A stretch of 64,000 nt of DNA from Patulibacter sp. (GCF_030655195.1 NZ_JAURWA010000195.1:28160-92159), one strand, 5' to 3'. Positions 30,207 to 40,736 are shown, counted from the stretch's first letter. Notes: generated by a model from the letters alone, not told the origin. A program made the numbers and translations.

Positions 30207-31124
30207 ATGCGCTCGCAGATCATCGTCGGATACACCGACACCGAGGGAGGCCGGGACGCGCTCGAGCTCGCCCTGACGCTCGCCGAGGCCGACGATGGGC
30301 GGGCGGCGCTCACGGTCGCGTCGATCTGGCCGGTGAACCCCCACGAGATGGTCCAGCCCGGCGTGCACATCGCCTACGAGCGGGCGCTCGCCGCGGACGC
30401 GGAGAGCCGGCTCCAAGGCGCACGGGACCACTGCGGTGACCGCGAGGACGTCTCGTTCGTCGCCCGCGGCGGGACCTCCCCCGCCCACGGTCTGCAGCTC
30501 ATCGCCCAGGAGCTCGGGGCCGAACTGATCGTGGTCGGGCGCAGCCACACCGGCCCGGTCGGGCGCGCGTTCGTCGGCAGCGTCACGGAGCAGACCCTGC
30601 ACGGCGCGGCGTGCGCCGTCGCCGTCGCGCCGAAGGGCTACGCCGGCACCGAACACCGCGTGGCGCTGGTCGCGGTCGCCTACGACGGGTCCCCAGAGAG
30701 CGAGCACGCGCTCGCCCACGCCCTCCGGATCGCGAGGGACCGGGGCGCGGCGCTGCGGCTCGTGCGCGTCGTCGAACCCATGCCGGTCGCCTACGGCGGG
30801 ATGGTCGATCCCTACCCGTTCGCCCTCCGGCACTCCGACGTCGAGGACCAGCTGCACGCCGTCGTCGAGCGCATCGACGGCGTCCCCGTCACGACCGCGA
30901 TGGTCGACGGCACCGCGGCCCACGCCCTCGCGGAGCAGGCCGCCGACGCGGACCTCCTCGTCACGGGCTCCCGCGACTTCGGGCCCGTCGGCCGGATCCT
31001 CCTCGGGGGCACGAGCTCCCGGCTGTCCCGCCACTGCGCCTGCCCGTTGCTCGTCGTCCCGCGGTCGACCGCCGACGCGGTCGCGCCGGCCTTGGCGGCC
31101 GACGCCGCGGTGGCCGCGCCCTGA
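30207..31124 (+). CDS. Universal stress protein, two UspA domains
   Basis: MRSQIIVGYTDTEGGRDALELAL...ELIVVGRSHTGPVGRAFVGSVTEQTLHGAACAVAVAP...LLVTGSRDFGPVGRILLGGTSSRLSRHCACPLLVVP. Confidence 0.92.
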   Translation: MRSQIIVGYTDTEGGRDALELALTLAEADDGRAALTVASIWPVNPHEMVQPGVHIAYERALAADAESRLQGARDHCGDREDVSFVARGGTSPAHGLQLIAQELGAELIVVGRSHTGPVGRAFVGSVTEQTLHGAACAVAVAPKGYAGTEHRVALVAVAYDGSPESEHALAHALRIARDRGAALRLVRVVEPMPVAYGGMVDPYPFALRHSDVEDQLHAVVERIDGVPVTTAMVDGTAAHALAEQAADADLLVTGSRDFGPVGRILLGGTSSRLSRHCACPLLVVPRSTADAVAPALAADAAVAAP

Positions 31125-31137
31125 CCGGCCGCGACGT

Positions 31138-31202
31138 GCGGACAAGTACCCGCGGGGTCGGGGCTCGGCCCCGATGGCGGGGCCGCCGGCCGCTGCGATC
31201 GT
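31138..31202 (+). promoter_or_regulatory. Island-regulon promoter: box GCGGACAAGTACCCGC, GATG 31173, -10 GATCGT 31197
   Basis: 35/24 spacing. Confidence 0.65.
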
Positions 31203-31236
31203 CGGGGACGACCGGATCCCGAGCACCGAGCGACCC

Positions 31237-31788
31237 ATGAGCACGACCGACGAGACCACCCGCACGCTCCCCCCGGAGCAGCAGAACGCGACCGTCGCGG
31301 TCTACGCGGACCTGCAGCACGCCGAGGACGGCGTGCGCGCCCTGGAGGCCGCCGGGTTCGACATGACCCAGCTCTCGATCGTGGCCCGCGGCGAGCAGAC
31401 CGAGCGCCACGTGATCGGCTTCGACGACCGTCGGCACCGCGAGCAGACGTGGGCGGGCTGGGGTGCGCTCTGGGGCGTGCTGTTCGGCGCGTTCTTCTTC
31501 GTCCCGGGGATCGGCAACGTCGCGTTCGGCGGCTGGCTGCTCTTCTCGATCGTCGGCGGGGCGCTCGGCGCGGGGATGGGGGCCATCACCGCCGCGCTCG
31601 CGTCGGTGGGCGTGCCCGACGACGCGAGCCTCCGGTACGTCACCGCGATCAAGGCCGACAAGCAGCTCGTCGTCGCCCACGGCACCGCCGACGACATCGC
31701 CTTCGCCCACCGCGTGCTGGACGGCGGCGACGCCGAGACCGTCGAGTCGCACCTGGGTCGCACCGCCGTGCCGGACCGGAAGGCCTGA
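31237..31788 (+). CDS. Membrane stress protein, general-stress-protein 17M / DUF1269-like
   Basis: NATVAVYADLQHAEDGVRALEAAGFDMTQLSIVARGEQ...GLY-rich TM GALWGVLFGAFFFVPGIGNVAFGGWLLFSIVGGALGAGMGAITAAL. Confidence 0.75.
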   Translation: MSTTDETTRTLPPEQQNATVAVYADLQHAEDGVRALEAAGFDMTQLSIVARGEQTERHVIGFDDRRHREQTWAGWGALWGVLFGAFFFVPGIGNVAFGGWLLFSIVGGALGAGMGAITAALASVGVPDDASLRYVTAIKADKQLVVAHGTADDIAFAHRVLDGGDAETVESHLGRTAVPDRKA

Positions 31789-31792
31789 TCCC

Positions 31793-32695
31793 GTGTTCCA
31801 CCGCATCCTCGTCGGCTTCGACGGCACCCCGGCGGCGCGCAGCGCCCTGCGGTTCGCCGTCTCCGTGGCCGCACCCGACTCGTCGATCACCGTCACGACC
31901 GTCGCGATCGAGCGTGCCGAGACCGGCTTCGCCGCCGAGGTCGACGCACTGACCGGCGTCACCGCGGACGACCGCACCCTGCTGGCCGAGGCCCGCGACC
32001 TGCTGGGCGACCGGGCCGGGGTGTCGTACCGCTCCCCGGTCGGGCCGAGCGTCGGGACCGTGCTGCACCGCCTCGCCGCCCAGCACGAGGCCGACCTCGT
32101 CGTGGTCGGCGCCGGGCACCGCCACGGACTGCGACGCGTCCTGTCGGGCAGCGACGCGGAGGATGCGCTGCACGGCGCGACCTGCGCCGTCTGCGTCGTC
32201 CCGGAGCGGGACGCGGGACCGCTGCACCGGATCGCGGTGGGGTTCGACGGCTCGGACGCCTCGCGCCCCGCCGTCGCCGTCGCGGCCGCCGTCGCCGGGC
32301 AGACGGGCGCCGCGCTGGACGTCGTCACCGTCGTCGACACGGACCACCCGTTCGACGCCGGCCCCGACGGCACGGACCTCCCGCACGAAGGTCGCCGCCT
32401 GCTCGACGCCGAGGTCGCCCGGCTCGGCGCCGACACGCCCGCCCACGCCGTCCTGACGGAGGGCGATCCGACGGCGCAGCTGCTCCGCGCCGCCCACGAC
32501 GTCGACCTGCTGGTCCTGGGCGGCCGCGCCCGCGGGCCGGTCCTCCGTCGTCTGCTCGGCAGCGTCGCCGACGAGGTCGTCCGGCTGGCCCCGTGTCCCG
32601 TCCTCGTGGTGCCCGAGCACGCCGCGGCCGGAGCGGTCCCGGCCGGCGCGGCGGCCGGCGACGCGACGCCCGCCCGGCGCGGGGTGTCCTGGTAG
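31793..32695 (+). CDS. Universal stress protein, two UspA domains
   Basis: GTG start; FHRILVGFDGTPAARSALRFAVSVA...VVVGAGHRHGLRRVLSGSDAEDALHGATCAVCVVP... Confidence 0.88.
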   Translation: MFHRILVGFDGTPAARSALRFAVSVAAPDSSITVTTVAIERAETGFAAEVDALTGVTADDRTLLAEARDLLGDRAGVSYRSPVGPSVGTVLHRLAAQHEADLVVVGAGHRHGLRRVLSGSDAEDALHGATCAVCVVPERDAGPLHRIAVGFDGSDASRPAVAVAAAVAGQTGAALDVVTVVDTDHPFDAGPDGTDLPHEGRRLLDAEVARLGADTPAHAVLTEGDPTAQLLRAAHDVDLLVLGGRARGPVLRRLLGSVADEVVRLAPCPVLVVPEHAAAGAVPAGAAAGDATPARRGVSW

Positions 32696-32747
32696 GGACC
32701 AGGACGGGCGGGTCCGCGCGCCGCCGCCGGGGCGGGCCGGGATCCCG

Positions 32748-33452
32748 TCAGCGGGTCTCCATGCGCAGCAGCTGCGCCGCGAACGCGTCGCGGTCCGCTG
32801 CCGCCGGCTGGCGCAGCGCCCCGACCGGGAACCGCACCGTCACGCTCGTCCCCGACGGCACGACCGGGAGGATCTCCACGTCGCCGCCGAGGCGCCGGGC
32901 CCGGCGTGACAGCCGCCCGAGACCGATGTGTCCCGCGGCCCGTGCCGCGTCGGCCTCGGCGGGATCGAGGCCGACGCCGTCGTCGACGACGCGCAGCACC
33001 AGGTCGTCGCCGGCCAGGGCGATTCCCACGACGGCCGTCGTCGCTGCCGCGTGCCGGGCGACGTTCGTCACCAGCTCGCGCACGGTCTCTCGGACGACCG
33101 GGTCGTTGAAGCCGTCCGTGCCGGGCTCGACGTCCACCACGATCCGCACCCGACCCCGGATGCGCAGCGCGCCGACGACGCGATCGATCGCCTCCCGGAG
33201 GGGCAGCTCGTCCAGCGACGGCTCGTGCATCGCCCCGGTGAGGGCCCGCAGCTCGGCGGTCATCCGACGCAGACCGTCCTGCAGCCCGGCCAGGGCGACC
33301 GGATCGCCCGCGACCGCCCCCGCGCAGTCCTGGCGGAGCCCGAGGACCTCCTGCAGCGCTCCGTCGTGCAGCGCGTCGGCCAGCCGTGTCCGCTCCCGGA
33401 GCACGACGGCCCACCTCAGGTCGTCGTCCCGCAGCTCGCTCAGCGTGGCCAT
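32748..33452 (-). CDS. Sensorless NarL-type histidine kinase
   Basis: RTRLADALHDGALQEVLGLRQDCAGA; HATPase HAAATTAVVGIALAGDDLVLRVVDDGVGLD; no N-terminal sensor. Confidence 0.8.
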   Translation of the reverse strand: MATLSELRDDDLRWAVVLRERTRLADALHDGALQEVLGLRQDCAGAVAGDPVALAGLQDGLRRMTAELRALTGAMHEPSLDELPLREAIDRVVGALRIRGRVRIVVDVEPGTDGFNDPVVRETVRELVTNVARHAAATTAVVGIALAGDDLVLRVVDDGVGLDPAEADAARAAGHIGLGRLSRRARRLGGDVEILPVVPSGTSVTVRFPVGALRQPAAADRDAFAAQLLRMETR

Positions 33453-33612
33453 CGGTACCTCCTGCGGCGGGCACGTGGCCTGCCTTCGAGACCGAACCGC
33501 TCCCGCGGCGCGACCATCCTCGTCCTTCGGGAGCCGCCCACAGGGGGTGCGGCGCGTACTCCGTCCCTCCGACGCTAGTCCTCTGCGCCCCGATTGCAAG
33601 GGGACCTGGTCC

Positions 33613-34797
33613 TCAGCCCAGCCGCAGCTGCACGTCGACGCCCTCGACGCGGCGGTCCGCGTGCACCGGCAGGTGGACGAGGCCGCGGGCCTCCAGGTAC
33701 GGCGAGAGGTAGTGCCCGGAGACCTTCGACGGCGGCCACCAGAGCGGCCGGTCGTCCGCCTCGCTCCGGCCGCTCTCCCCCGGTCCGCGGCGAAGGAAGC
33801 GGTCGCCGTGACCGGTCAGCAGGCGTCCCCGGAGCTCCGGGACGTACGGCAGCGGCGAGACGTGCCCCCCGGCGTGCGAGGCGATGCAGGTGGCGACGGC
33901 GTCCGCCTGCTGGCAGGCGAGCCCGCCCTGCTTCACCGGGTGGGTCGTGGCGTCCCCGGCGGCCCAGACCCCGTCGACGCCGGCGACGGAGCCGAAGCGG
34001 TCGACCGGCAGGAAGCCCTGGGCGTCGCTCGGCAGACCCGCGATGCGCGGGCCGTCGAGGAGCGGGAGCGCGACGATCCGCTCGACGTGGAGGTCCTGCC
34101 CGTTCCCGAGGTCGACGTGGTTGTTGCGCGCGACGTCCGCCCGGACGCCGGCGTGCAGCGTGATGCCGGCCGCTCGCAGCAGGTCGGCGACCGCCGCACC
34201 GGCCTCCTCGCCGAAGATCTCGAGCGGGACCCGCTCCGGCGTGACGAGGTGCAGCTCCACGTCGTCGGCGTCCATCCCCCACACGTCCTGCGCGGTCATC
34301 AGCGCGAGCTCGTAGAGCGGCAGCGGCCAGGTGCTGCCGTCGGGGACGACGAACGCGACGCTCTGGGAATAGCCCTCCTCGAGGTCCGCCAGGAGACCGC
34401 CGATCGCCAGGAAGTCCGACCCGAAGGTCAGGCTGTGGCCGAACGCGGGCCGCGCCTCGGCCCCGACCGCGACGACGAGCACGTCGTAGGGCTCGTCCGG
34501 CCCCGTCGAGCACCGGACGGTTCGTCGCTCCGCGTCGACGCCGGTGACGGCGGTCCGGCGGAACCGACCGCCGTGCTCGTCCATGAACGCCGCGAGGTCC
34601 AGCCGGTCCGCGTGGCCGCGGGCGAACGGCCGGGCGACGTTCAGCGGCCGCAGGGTGAACTCGGGCTCGGGGGCGATCATCGTGGTCCGCACCAGCCCCG
34701 GGGCCAGGTCGTGGAGGGCCAGCACGAGCTCCAGCGCGGCGATGCCGCCCCCGACGACGACGACTGCGGGGCGTTCTGCGGGCGCGCTGCGATCCAT
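33613..34797 (-). CDS. FAD/NAD(P)-dependent oxidoreductase (NDH-2/SQR-like), paralog of 52587-53774
   Basis: PAVVVVGGGIAALELVLALHDLAP...VWAAGDATTHPVKQGGLACQQADAVA...PLWWPPSKVSGHYLSPYLEARGL. Confidence 0.85.
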   Translation of the reverse strand: MDRSAPAERPAVVVVGGGIAALELVLALHDLAPGLVRTTMIAPEPEFTLRPLNVARPFARGHADRLDLAAFMDEHGGRFRRTAVTGVDAERRTVRCSTGPDEPYDVLVVAVGAEARPAFGHSLTFGSDFLAIGGLLADLEEGYSQSVAFVVPDGSTWPLPLYELALMTAQDVWGMDADDVELHLVTPERVPLEIFGEEAGAAVADLLRAAGITLHAGVRADVARNNHVDLGNGQDLHVERIVALPLLDGPRIAGLPSDAQGFLPVDRFGSVAGVDGVWAAGDATTHPVKQGGLACQQADAVATCIASHAGGHVSPLPYVPELRGRLLTGHGDRFLRRGPGESGRSEADDRPLWWPPSKVSGHYLSPYLEARGLVHLPVHADRRVEGVDVQLRLG

Positions 34798-34803
34798 GAC
34801 GAC

Positions 34804-34869
34804 ATCGTCCGCCCGGCGACCCTGGACGGCATCCGGGACCGACCACCGGAGACCGCGTGGTTCCTACCC
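34804..34869 (-). promoter_or_regulatory. Island-regulon promoter (FAD oxidoreductase): box GGGTAGGAACCACGCG, GATG at 34833, -10 GACGAT
   Basis: Minus strand 36/24 spacing. Confidence 0.5.
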
Positions 34870-36594
34870 GTCGGCGCCGGCGCCGGGGGGCCGGAGCGGC
34901 AGGTCGAGGGCCACGACGGTGCCGCCGCCCGACCCCGGACCGATCGTCGTCACGCCGCCGGCGAGCGCCGCCCGCTCCAGCATCCCGACCACCCCGAAGC
35001 CCGACCCGACCGGGGCCTCCGGGCGGCGGTCGCCACCGGCGCCGGGAGCGGCACCACCCCCGCCCGGTCCCCGCCCGTCGTCGACCACCCGGAGCAGGAA
35101 CCGGTCGGCGTCCTGACGGACCACGAGCTCGACGGACGACGCCCCGGCGTGCTTGAGCACGTTGGTCACCGCCTCCTGCGCCACGCGGTAGGCGGTCGTC
35201 TCGACCTCGGGCGGGAGCCGCGCCCGACCCAGGTCGATGTCCACCCGGGCGCGTACCCCGGTCCCGCCCGTCAGGCGGGCGACGAGCGTGCGGAGCGCGG
35301 GCTCCAGCCCCAGCTCGTCGAGGGCCGCGGGGCGCAGATCGGCGATGATGGCCCGCAGCGCCTCGATCTCGTGCTCGACCTGCCCGACCGCAGACTCCAC
35401 CGCGGGCCGTCCGGTTCCCGAGGGCGCGCGCAGCGCCCCGCCCAGGAGGATCTTCAGCGACGCGAGGCCCTGGAGCGTCTGGTCGTGCAGCTCCCGCGCC
35501 CAGCGGGTGCGCTCGGCCTCCGCGGCGGCCATCGTGTCCTGCAGCCGCTGGCGCTCGACCAGGCGGGCCGTCGCGACGGCCGTCGACGCGCTGGCCGCGA
35601 AGGCCGCGAGCGTCCGCTCGTGGTCGGCACCGAACGTCGTCGAGGTCCCCCGGCGATCGAACGCCACCAGCACGCCGAGGCCCTGGCCGCGGTGGGTCAG
35701 CGGGACCACGAGGGCGCTGCGGGCACCGTCCATCCCGAACTCCGCCGGGTCGGCCCGCAGTGACCGGGCGTCGGCGACGCGTACGGGCCGACCGGTCCGG
35801 AGCGCCTCGCCGGCGGTCGATCCGTCGACCGGGATCGACGCCGCGGACGGCACCTCCTCGTCCCCGGCGACCGCGGCGATCCGCAGCTCGTCGCCCTCCC
35901 GCAACCAGATCAGCAGGCCGTGGGCGTCGACGAGCTCGCGGGCCCGACGGGCGATCAGCTCGAGGATCGGAGGGAGCCCGGTGTCGGAGCCGATCGCCTC
36001 GGCGATCTCGATCGTCGTCCGCATGGTCTGCTCGACCTCGGCCCGTCCGCGGGCGGACTCGGCGAACAGCCGGGCGTTGTCGATCGCGATCCCCGCCCAC
36101 TGCGCGAGCGTCACGATCGAGTCCACATCGTCGTCGTCGAAGTCCTCCCCGGTCCGCTTCTCCGACAGGTAGAGGTTCCCCCAGATCCGGCCGTGGACCG
36201 TGATCGGTGCCCCGAGGAAGCTCCGCATCGGCGGATGGCCGGGCGGGAACCCGTAGGAGCGCGGATGTTGCGAGATGTCGTGGAGCCGGATCGGGGTCGG
36301 GCGATCGATCAGCAGGCCGAGGATCCCGTGGCCGCGGGGGAGGTCCCCGATGGTCTCGCGGGTCTCCTCGTCGAGCCCGAGCGTGAGGAACTCGGCCAGG
36401 CCGGTCCGCGCCTCGTCGAGCACCCCGAGCGCGGCGTACCGCGCGCCGGTCAGGTCCCGGCCCGCGACGAGCAGGCGGTCGAGCATGGTCTGCAGGTCGA
36501 GCTCGGCGGTCAGCGCCCGGCCCGCGGCCAGGAGCCGCTCGAGGCGGACGACGTGGCGCTCGGAGGCGTCGATGGGAGTGGGCACGGGCACGGC
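34864..36594 (-). CDS. DevS/DosT-like sensor histidine kinase with two GAF domains (start codon uncertain, GTG)
   Basis: GAF1 carries PRSYGFPPGHPPMRSFLGAPITVHGRIWGNLYLSEK resembling the DevS heme-GAF region; HisKA_3 RTRWARELHDQTLQGLASLKILLGG. Confidence 0.85.
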   Translation of the reverse strand, partial: AVPVPTPIDASERHVVRLERLLAAGRALTAELDLQTMLDRLLVAGRDLTGARYAALGVLDEARTGLAEFLTLGLDEETRETIGDLPRGHGILGLLIDRPTPIRLHDISQHPRSYGFPPGHPPMRSFLGAPITVHGRIWGNLYLSEKRTGEDFDDDDVDSIVTLAQWAGIAIDNARLFAESARGRAEVEQTMRTTIEIAEAIGSDTGLPPILELIARRARELVDAHGLLIWLREGDELRIAAVAGDEEVPSAASIPVDGSTAGEALRTGRPVRVADARSLRADPAEFGMDGARSALVVPLTHRGQGLGVLVAFDRRGTSTTFGADHERTLAAFAASASTAVATARLVERQRLQDTMAAAEAERTRWARELHDQTLQGLASLKILLGGALRAPSGTGRPAVESAVGQVEHEIEALRAIIADLRPAALDELGLEPALRTLVARLTGGTGVRARVDIDLGRARLPPEVETTAYRVAQEAVTNVLKHAGASSVELVVRQDADRFLLRVVDDGRGPGGGGAAPGAGGDRRPEAPVGSGFGVVGMLERAALAGGVTTIGPGSGGGTVVALDLPLRPPGAGADG

Positions 36595-36681
36595 GAGCGT
36601 AGCCGTGTTCCTCGCGCCCCCGTCCGCGACGGACCGGCGGCCCGGCGGGGGCGGGCTTCGCGGTGGGCGTACGCTCGAGGG

Positions 36682-37323
36682 ATGAGCGCCATCCGCATCG
36701 TCCTCGCGGATGACCACCAGGTGGTGCGCGCCGGTCTCGGGATGCTGCTCGAGGTCGTCGACGGCATCGAGGTCGTCGCACAGGCCGGCGACGTCGACGC
36801 GACGCTGCGCGCCGTCCTCGGCCACAAGCCCGACGTCCTCGTCCTGGACCTGAACATGCCGGGCACGCTCACCTCGCTCGAGGCGATCCCGCTCGTCCGG
36901 GAGCGCTCCCCCCTGACCGCGACCGTCGTCCTGACGATGCAGGAGGACCCGGAGTACGCACGGCGGTCGCTGCGCGCCGGGGCCATGGGCTACGTCCTCA
37001 AGGAGTCCGCCGACACCGAGCTCGTCGAGGCGATCCGGCGGGCGGCCGACGGCCAGACCTACCTCAACCCCTCGCTCGGCGCCCGGCTCGTCGCGATGCC
37101 CGAGAAGCCCACGGGCCCGCCCGGGGACCTCTCCGGCCGCGAGGTCGAGGTGCTCCGGCTCCTGGCCCTCGGGCACACCAACGCCGAGGTCGGGGACCGG
37201 CTGTTCCTGTCGGTCCGCACGGTCGAGACCCACCGCGCGCACGTGCAGCAGAAGCTCTCGCTCAGCACCCGGGCCGAGCTCGTCCGCTACGCGCTGGATC
37301 ACGAGCTGCTCGGCGGCGCCTGA
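36682..37323 (+). CDS. NarL/DevR-type response regulator
   Basis: MSAIRIVLADDHQVVRAGLGMLLEVVDGIEVV...DLSGREVEVLRLLALGHTNAEVGDRLFLSVRTVETHRAHVQQKL; TACGCT-N6-ATG. Confidence 0.93.
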   Translation: MSAIRIVLADDHQVVRAGLGMLLEVVDGIEVVAQAGDVDATLRAVLGHKPDVLVLDLNMPGTLTSLEAIPLVRERSPLTATVVLTMQEDPEYARRSLRAGAMGYVLKESADTELVEAIRRAADGQTYLNPSLGARLVAMPEKPTGPPGDLSGREVEVLRLLALGHTNAEVGDRLFLSVRTVETHRAHVQQKLSLSTRAELVRYALDHELLGGA

Positions 37324-37778
37324 CGGGCGTAGAGCTCCTCGGTCAGCAGCGCGATCCGCTCGGTCAGCTCGGTGTTGACCCGCAGGAGTTCGCGCAGCCC
37401 GGCGGTCTGCTGCTCGACGTGTGCACGCTGCTCCTCGGCGACCCGGGAGTCCTGCGCCGCGGTCACTTCGTCGCGGTCCGCCTGGCGGGTCTGGGCCAGC
37501 AGGATCAGCGGCGCTGCGTAGGCCGCCTGCGTCGAGAACGCGAGGTTGAGCAGGATGAACGGATAGGGGTCCCAGCGCATCGAGACGGCGACCGCGTTCA
37601 GGGCGATCCACACCGCCACCAGGACCGTCTGCCCGACGATGAACTGCGGCGTGCCGAAGAGCCGGGCGAAGCGCTCGGCGAGCCGGCCGAACCGGTCGGC
37701 CCCGAACGGGCTGTGGGCGACCTCGGAGGCGACGCGGTCGAGGACCGATGGCCTCCGGCGGGCGGGCGTGGTGCTCAC
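37299..37778 (-). CDS. DUF1003 membrane protein
   Basis: FGRLAERFARLFGTPQFIVGQTVLVAVWIALNAVAVSMRWDPYPFILLNLAFSTQAAYAAPLILLAQTRQADRD. Confidence 0.85.
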   Translation of the reverse strand: MSTTPARRRPSVLDRVASEVAHSPFGADRFGRLAERFARLFGTPQFIVGQTVLVAVWIALNAVAVSMRWDPYPFILLNLAFSTQAAYAAPLILLAQTRQADRDEVTAAQDSRVAEEQRAHVEQQTAGLRELLRVNTELTERIALLTEELYARQAPPSSS

Positions 37779-38801
37779 GACCCCGGGCCCCCGGCGGTCG
37801 CGAGGCGGCCGGCGGCGTCCGTGGTGCCGGCGTCCGCGGACGCGATCCCGCGGTAGGTCACCTCGGCCTCGCCCGGGCCGGCCGCCCGGACGTGCGTCCC
37901 GGCATCGCCCGCGACGAGCCCCGCCAGATCCGCGAGCCGTCCGATCACCGCCCGGCCGCCCGTCGCCTCGACGAAGCCGCAGACCGCGTCGACCTTCGGA
38001 CCCATCGAGCCCTCTGGGAACGTCTGTCTCCGCAGCCACGCCGGCGACGCGCTCTCGATCGCCCGAGCATCGGGACCGCCCCACCCGACGTAGACCGCGT
38101 CGACGTCGGTGGCCAGCACGAGCAGATCGGCGTCGAGACCCTCCGCCAGGAGCGCCGACGTGAGGTCCTTGTCGATCACGGCCTCGACACCCACCAGCCG
38201 CCCCGCGTCGGCGACGACCGGGACGCCGCCCCCGCCGGCGCAGACCACGAGGAAGCCGCCCGCCACGAGGGTCCGGACGGCCGCGAGCTGCACGATCCGC
38301 CGCGGTACCGGGGAGGGGACCACGCGGCGCCAGTCCTCGCCGTCCTCCCGGACCTCCCACCCGTGCTCGCGGGCCAGGTGCGCCGCGCGTTCTGCGTCGT
38401 AGACCGGTCCGATGAACTTCGTGGGCGTCCGGAAGGCGGGATCGTCGGCGTCGACGACCACGCGGGTGATGACCGTGACGACCTCCTGACGGTCGATCGC
38501 GTCGTCGAGGGCGGACTCGATCACGTAGCCGATCTGGCCCTCGGACTCCGCGTCCAGCACGTCCAGCGGGTAGGGAGCGCCGTCGGCGTAGGCGTCCTCC
38601 TTCAGGGCGAGCAGGCCCACCTGCGGCCCGTTGCCGTGGGTCACCACCAGCCGGGCACCGCCGGCCACAGCCGCGAGCGCGTGCGCGGCCTGCCGGGCCG
38701 AGCGCTGTTGCCCCGCGGCGGTCGCGGGCTCCCCTCGGCGCAGGAGCGCGTTGCCGCCCAGGGCGACGACGGCGAGCGGGCGCGGGGCACGGGTCTGCAT
38801 G
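37775..38801 (-). CDS. arcC: Carbamate kinase
   Basis: [18 protein letters not shown]...[18 protein letters not shown]...[10 protein letters not shown]...[19 protein letters not shown]. Confidence 0.95.
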
Positions 38802-38842
38802 CCTCCATCGTCGTCCCCGGTCTCCGCTGCGCGTACGGGGTT

Positions 38843-38923
38843 GTCCGCAGTCCGGCTGCGGACTCGTCCCTGCGCCGGGTGCGGCGGCCGGCGGATGGCA
38901 CGCCCCTCGGCGCCGCTCAGAGT
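38843..38923 (+). promoter_or_regulatory. Island-regulon promoter (arc operon): palindrome GTCCGCAG-TCCGG-CTGCGGAC, GATG 38894, -10 CAGAGT 38918
   Basis: GCGGAC at 38858 is 36 bp before GATG, 24 bp to CAGAGT. Confidence 0.7.
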
Positions 38924-38973
38924 GCGGTCACACCCCGGGACACCGGGCGACCGAACACCGAAGGAGCGTCGAG

Positions 38974-40593
38974 ATGACCCAGGAGCTGGCCCCAGCACCA
39001 CCCCGCAGCGAGCGGCCCGAGGGCATCCGTCCACCCGACGGGCACGAGCCGCCGGTCGTCCCGGAGCCTCCCGAGGCCGACGCCGACCCGTCCCCGGCCG
39101 GGAAGCCCCGGCGCTTCCCGACCGCCTTCACGGTGCTCGCCGGCGTGCTGCTCGTCGTCTGGCTGCTGTCGTTCGTGATCCCGTCCGGGGCCTACGACGT
39201 CGACCCGAAGTCGGGTGGCCCCGTCCCCGGCACCTACCACCGGGTCGACACCGACAAGTCCGTCGTCCACCAGTTCTCGAAGCTCTGGGCCGCGCCCACC
39301 AACGGTCTCTACGGCGTCGAGAACGACCGCGGCGGGGTGAGCGTCGACAACACCGGGACGCTCTACGGGTCCGCGCAGATCTTCTTCTTCGTGCTCGCCA
39401 TCGGCGCGTTCATCACGGTGACGATGAAGACGGGCGCGATCCAGACCGGGATCGGACGTCTGGCCCTGCGGTTCAGACGGAGCCCCGCGATCCTGATCGT
39501 CGTCCTGATGGTGGTCTTCGCGCTCGGCGGGACGACCGAGGGGATGTGGGAGGAGACCCTCGGGTTCTTCGTCCTCCTCGTCCCCCTCACCCTGGCGCTG
39601 GGCTTCGACCGCATGACCGGCGCGGGGATCGTCTTCCTCGGCTGCGGCTCGGGGGTCCTCGCCTCCACGGTCAACCCGTTCGCCACCGGCGTGGCCTCCG
39701 ACGCCGCCGGGGTCGGCGTCGGCGACGGCATCGCCCTGCGCCTGCTGATGTGGATCGTGATCGTCGGCGTCGCCATCGCCTACGTGCTGCGGTACGCGTT
39801 CCGGGTGCGCAAGGACCCGACCCGCTCGGTCCTCGGCCCCGCCGGCCTGACGTCCGCGGGTCTGCCGATGGCCGACGAAGCGGCCGGCGACGTCGCGCCC
39901 CTGACCCGCCGGCAGGGCTTCGTGCTCGTCCTCTTCTTCTCCGCCTTCGCGCTGATGATCTACGGGTTCATCCCGTGGGACGAGATCTGGCAGACGATCT
40001 TCTCGGCCGACTTCCCGCTGCCGACGTTCGAGGCCTTCTACTTCGCCCAGGCGAGCGTCCTGTTCCTCGTCATGGCCGTCGTCATCGGCATGGTCGCCAA
40101 GCTCGGCGAGAAGGGGACGGTCGGCGCGATCGTCGGCGGCGCCTCGGACTTCCTCGGACCGGCGCTGATCATCGTCCTGGCCCGCGCAGTGACCGTGGTG
40201 ATGAAGAACGCCGAGGTCACCGACACGCTCCTGCACTGGATGGAGAACGGCGTCTCGGGGACCTCCGGCGGCGTCTTCGGCGGGATCGCGGTCCTCGTCA
40301 ACATGCCCATCGCGTTCCTCGTGCCGTCGTCCTCGGGCCACGCCGCGCTGGTGATGCCGATCCTCGGACCCCTCGCGGACTTCGCGAGCGTCCCACGGTC
40401 GATCGCCGTCACCGCGTTCCAGTCCGCGTCGGGCCTCGTGAACCTGATCACGCCGACCTCCGCGGTGATCATGGGCGGCCTCGCGCTCTCCAAGATCGGC
40501 TACGACCGCTACCTGCGCTTCGTCCTGCCGTTCTTCGCCATCGCGCTGGTCCTCTGCCTGGCGTTCGTCGGTGTCGGCGCGGTGGTCTCGTGA
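38974..40593 (+). CDS. YfcC-family transporter, probable arginine/ornithine exchanger (ArcD-like role by context)
   Basis: [25 protein letters not shown]...[28 protein letters not shown]...; precedes arcA. Confidence 0.85.
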   Translation: MTQELAPAPPRSERPEGIRPPDGHEPPVVPEPPEADADPSPAGKPRRFPTAFTVLAGVLLVVWLLSFVIPSGAYDVDPKSGGPVPGTYHRVDTDKSVVHQFSKLWAAPTNGLYGVENDRGGVSVDNTGTLYGSAQIFFFVLAIGAFITVTMKTGAIQTGIGRLALRFRRSPAILIVVLMVVFALGGTTEGMWEETLGFFVLLVPLTLALGFDRMTGAGIVFLGCGSGVLASTVNPFATGVASDAAGVGVGDGIALRLLMWIVIVGVAIAYVLRYAFRVRKDPTRSVLGPAGLTSAGLPMADEAAGDVAPLTRRQGFVLVLFFSAFALMIYGFIPWDEIWQTIFSADFPLPTFEAFYFAQASVLFLVMAVVIGMVAKLGEKGTVGAIVGGASDFLGPALIIVLARAVTVVMKNAEVTDTLLHWMENGVSGTSGGVFGGIAVLVNMPIAFLVPSSSGHAALVMPILGPLADFASVPRSIAVTAFQSASGLVNLITPTSAVIMGGLALSKIGYDRYLRFVLPFFAIALVLCLAFVGVGAVVS

Positions 40594-40736
40594 CCGGCCG
40601 ACGCGCGCCGGGTCGGGCCGGCGGCGGCCCTGCGGCCGACGGCCGCCGTCGTCCCCACCCGGGCCGGACGCGCCCTGCCACCTCACCGGGGTCCACGGAC
40701 CCCAGTACGTCCATCTCCCACGAGAAGAGCTCCACC

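Noticed and set aside
32748-33560. Regulon-like box (GGGACGGAGTACGCG, minus strand, about 33545-33560) upstream of the sensorless kinase
   Set aside because: The GATG lies 49 bp away instead of 35-36 and the -10 (CGGTCT) is poor; not counted as a regulon member.
38799-38850. Regulon control of arcC through the shared divergent box
   Set aside because: On the minus strand the only GATG overlaps the ribosome-binding site immediately before the start codon, incompatible with the fixed spacing.
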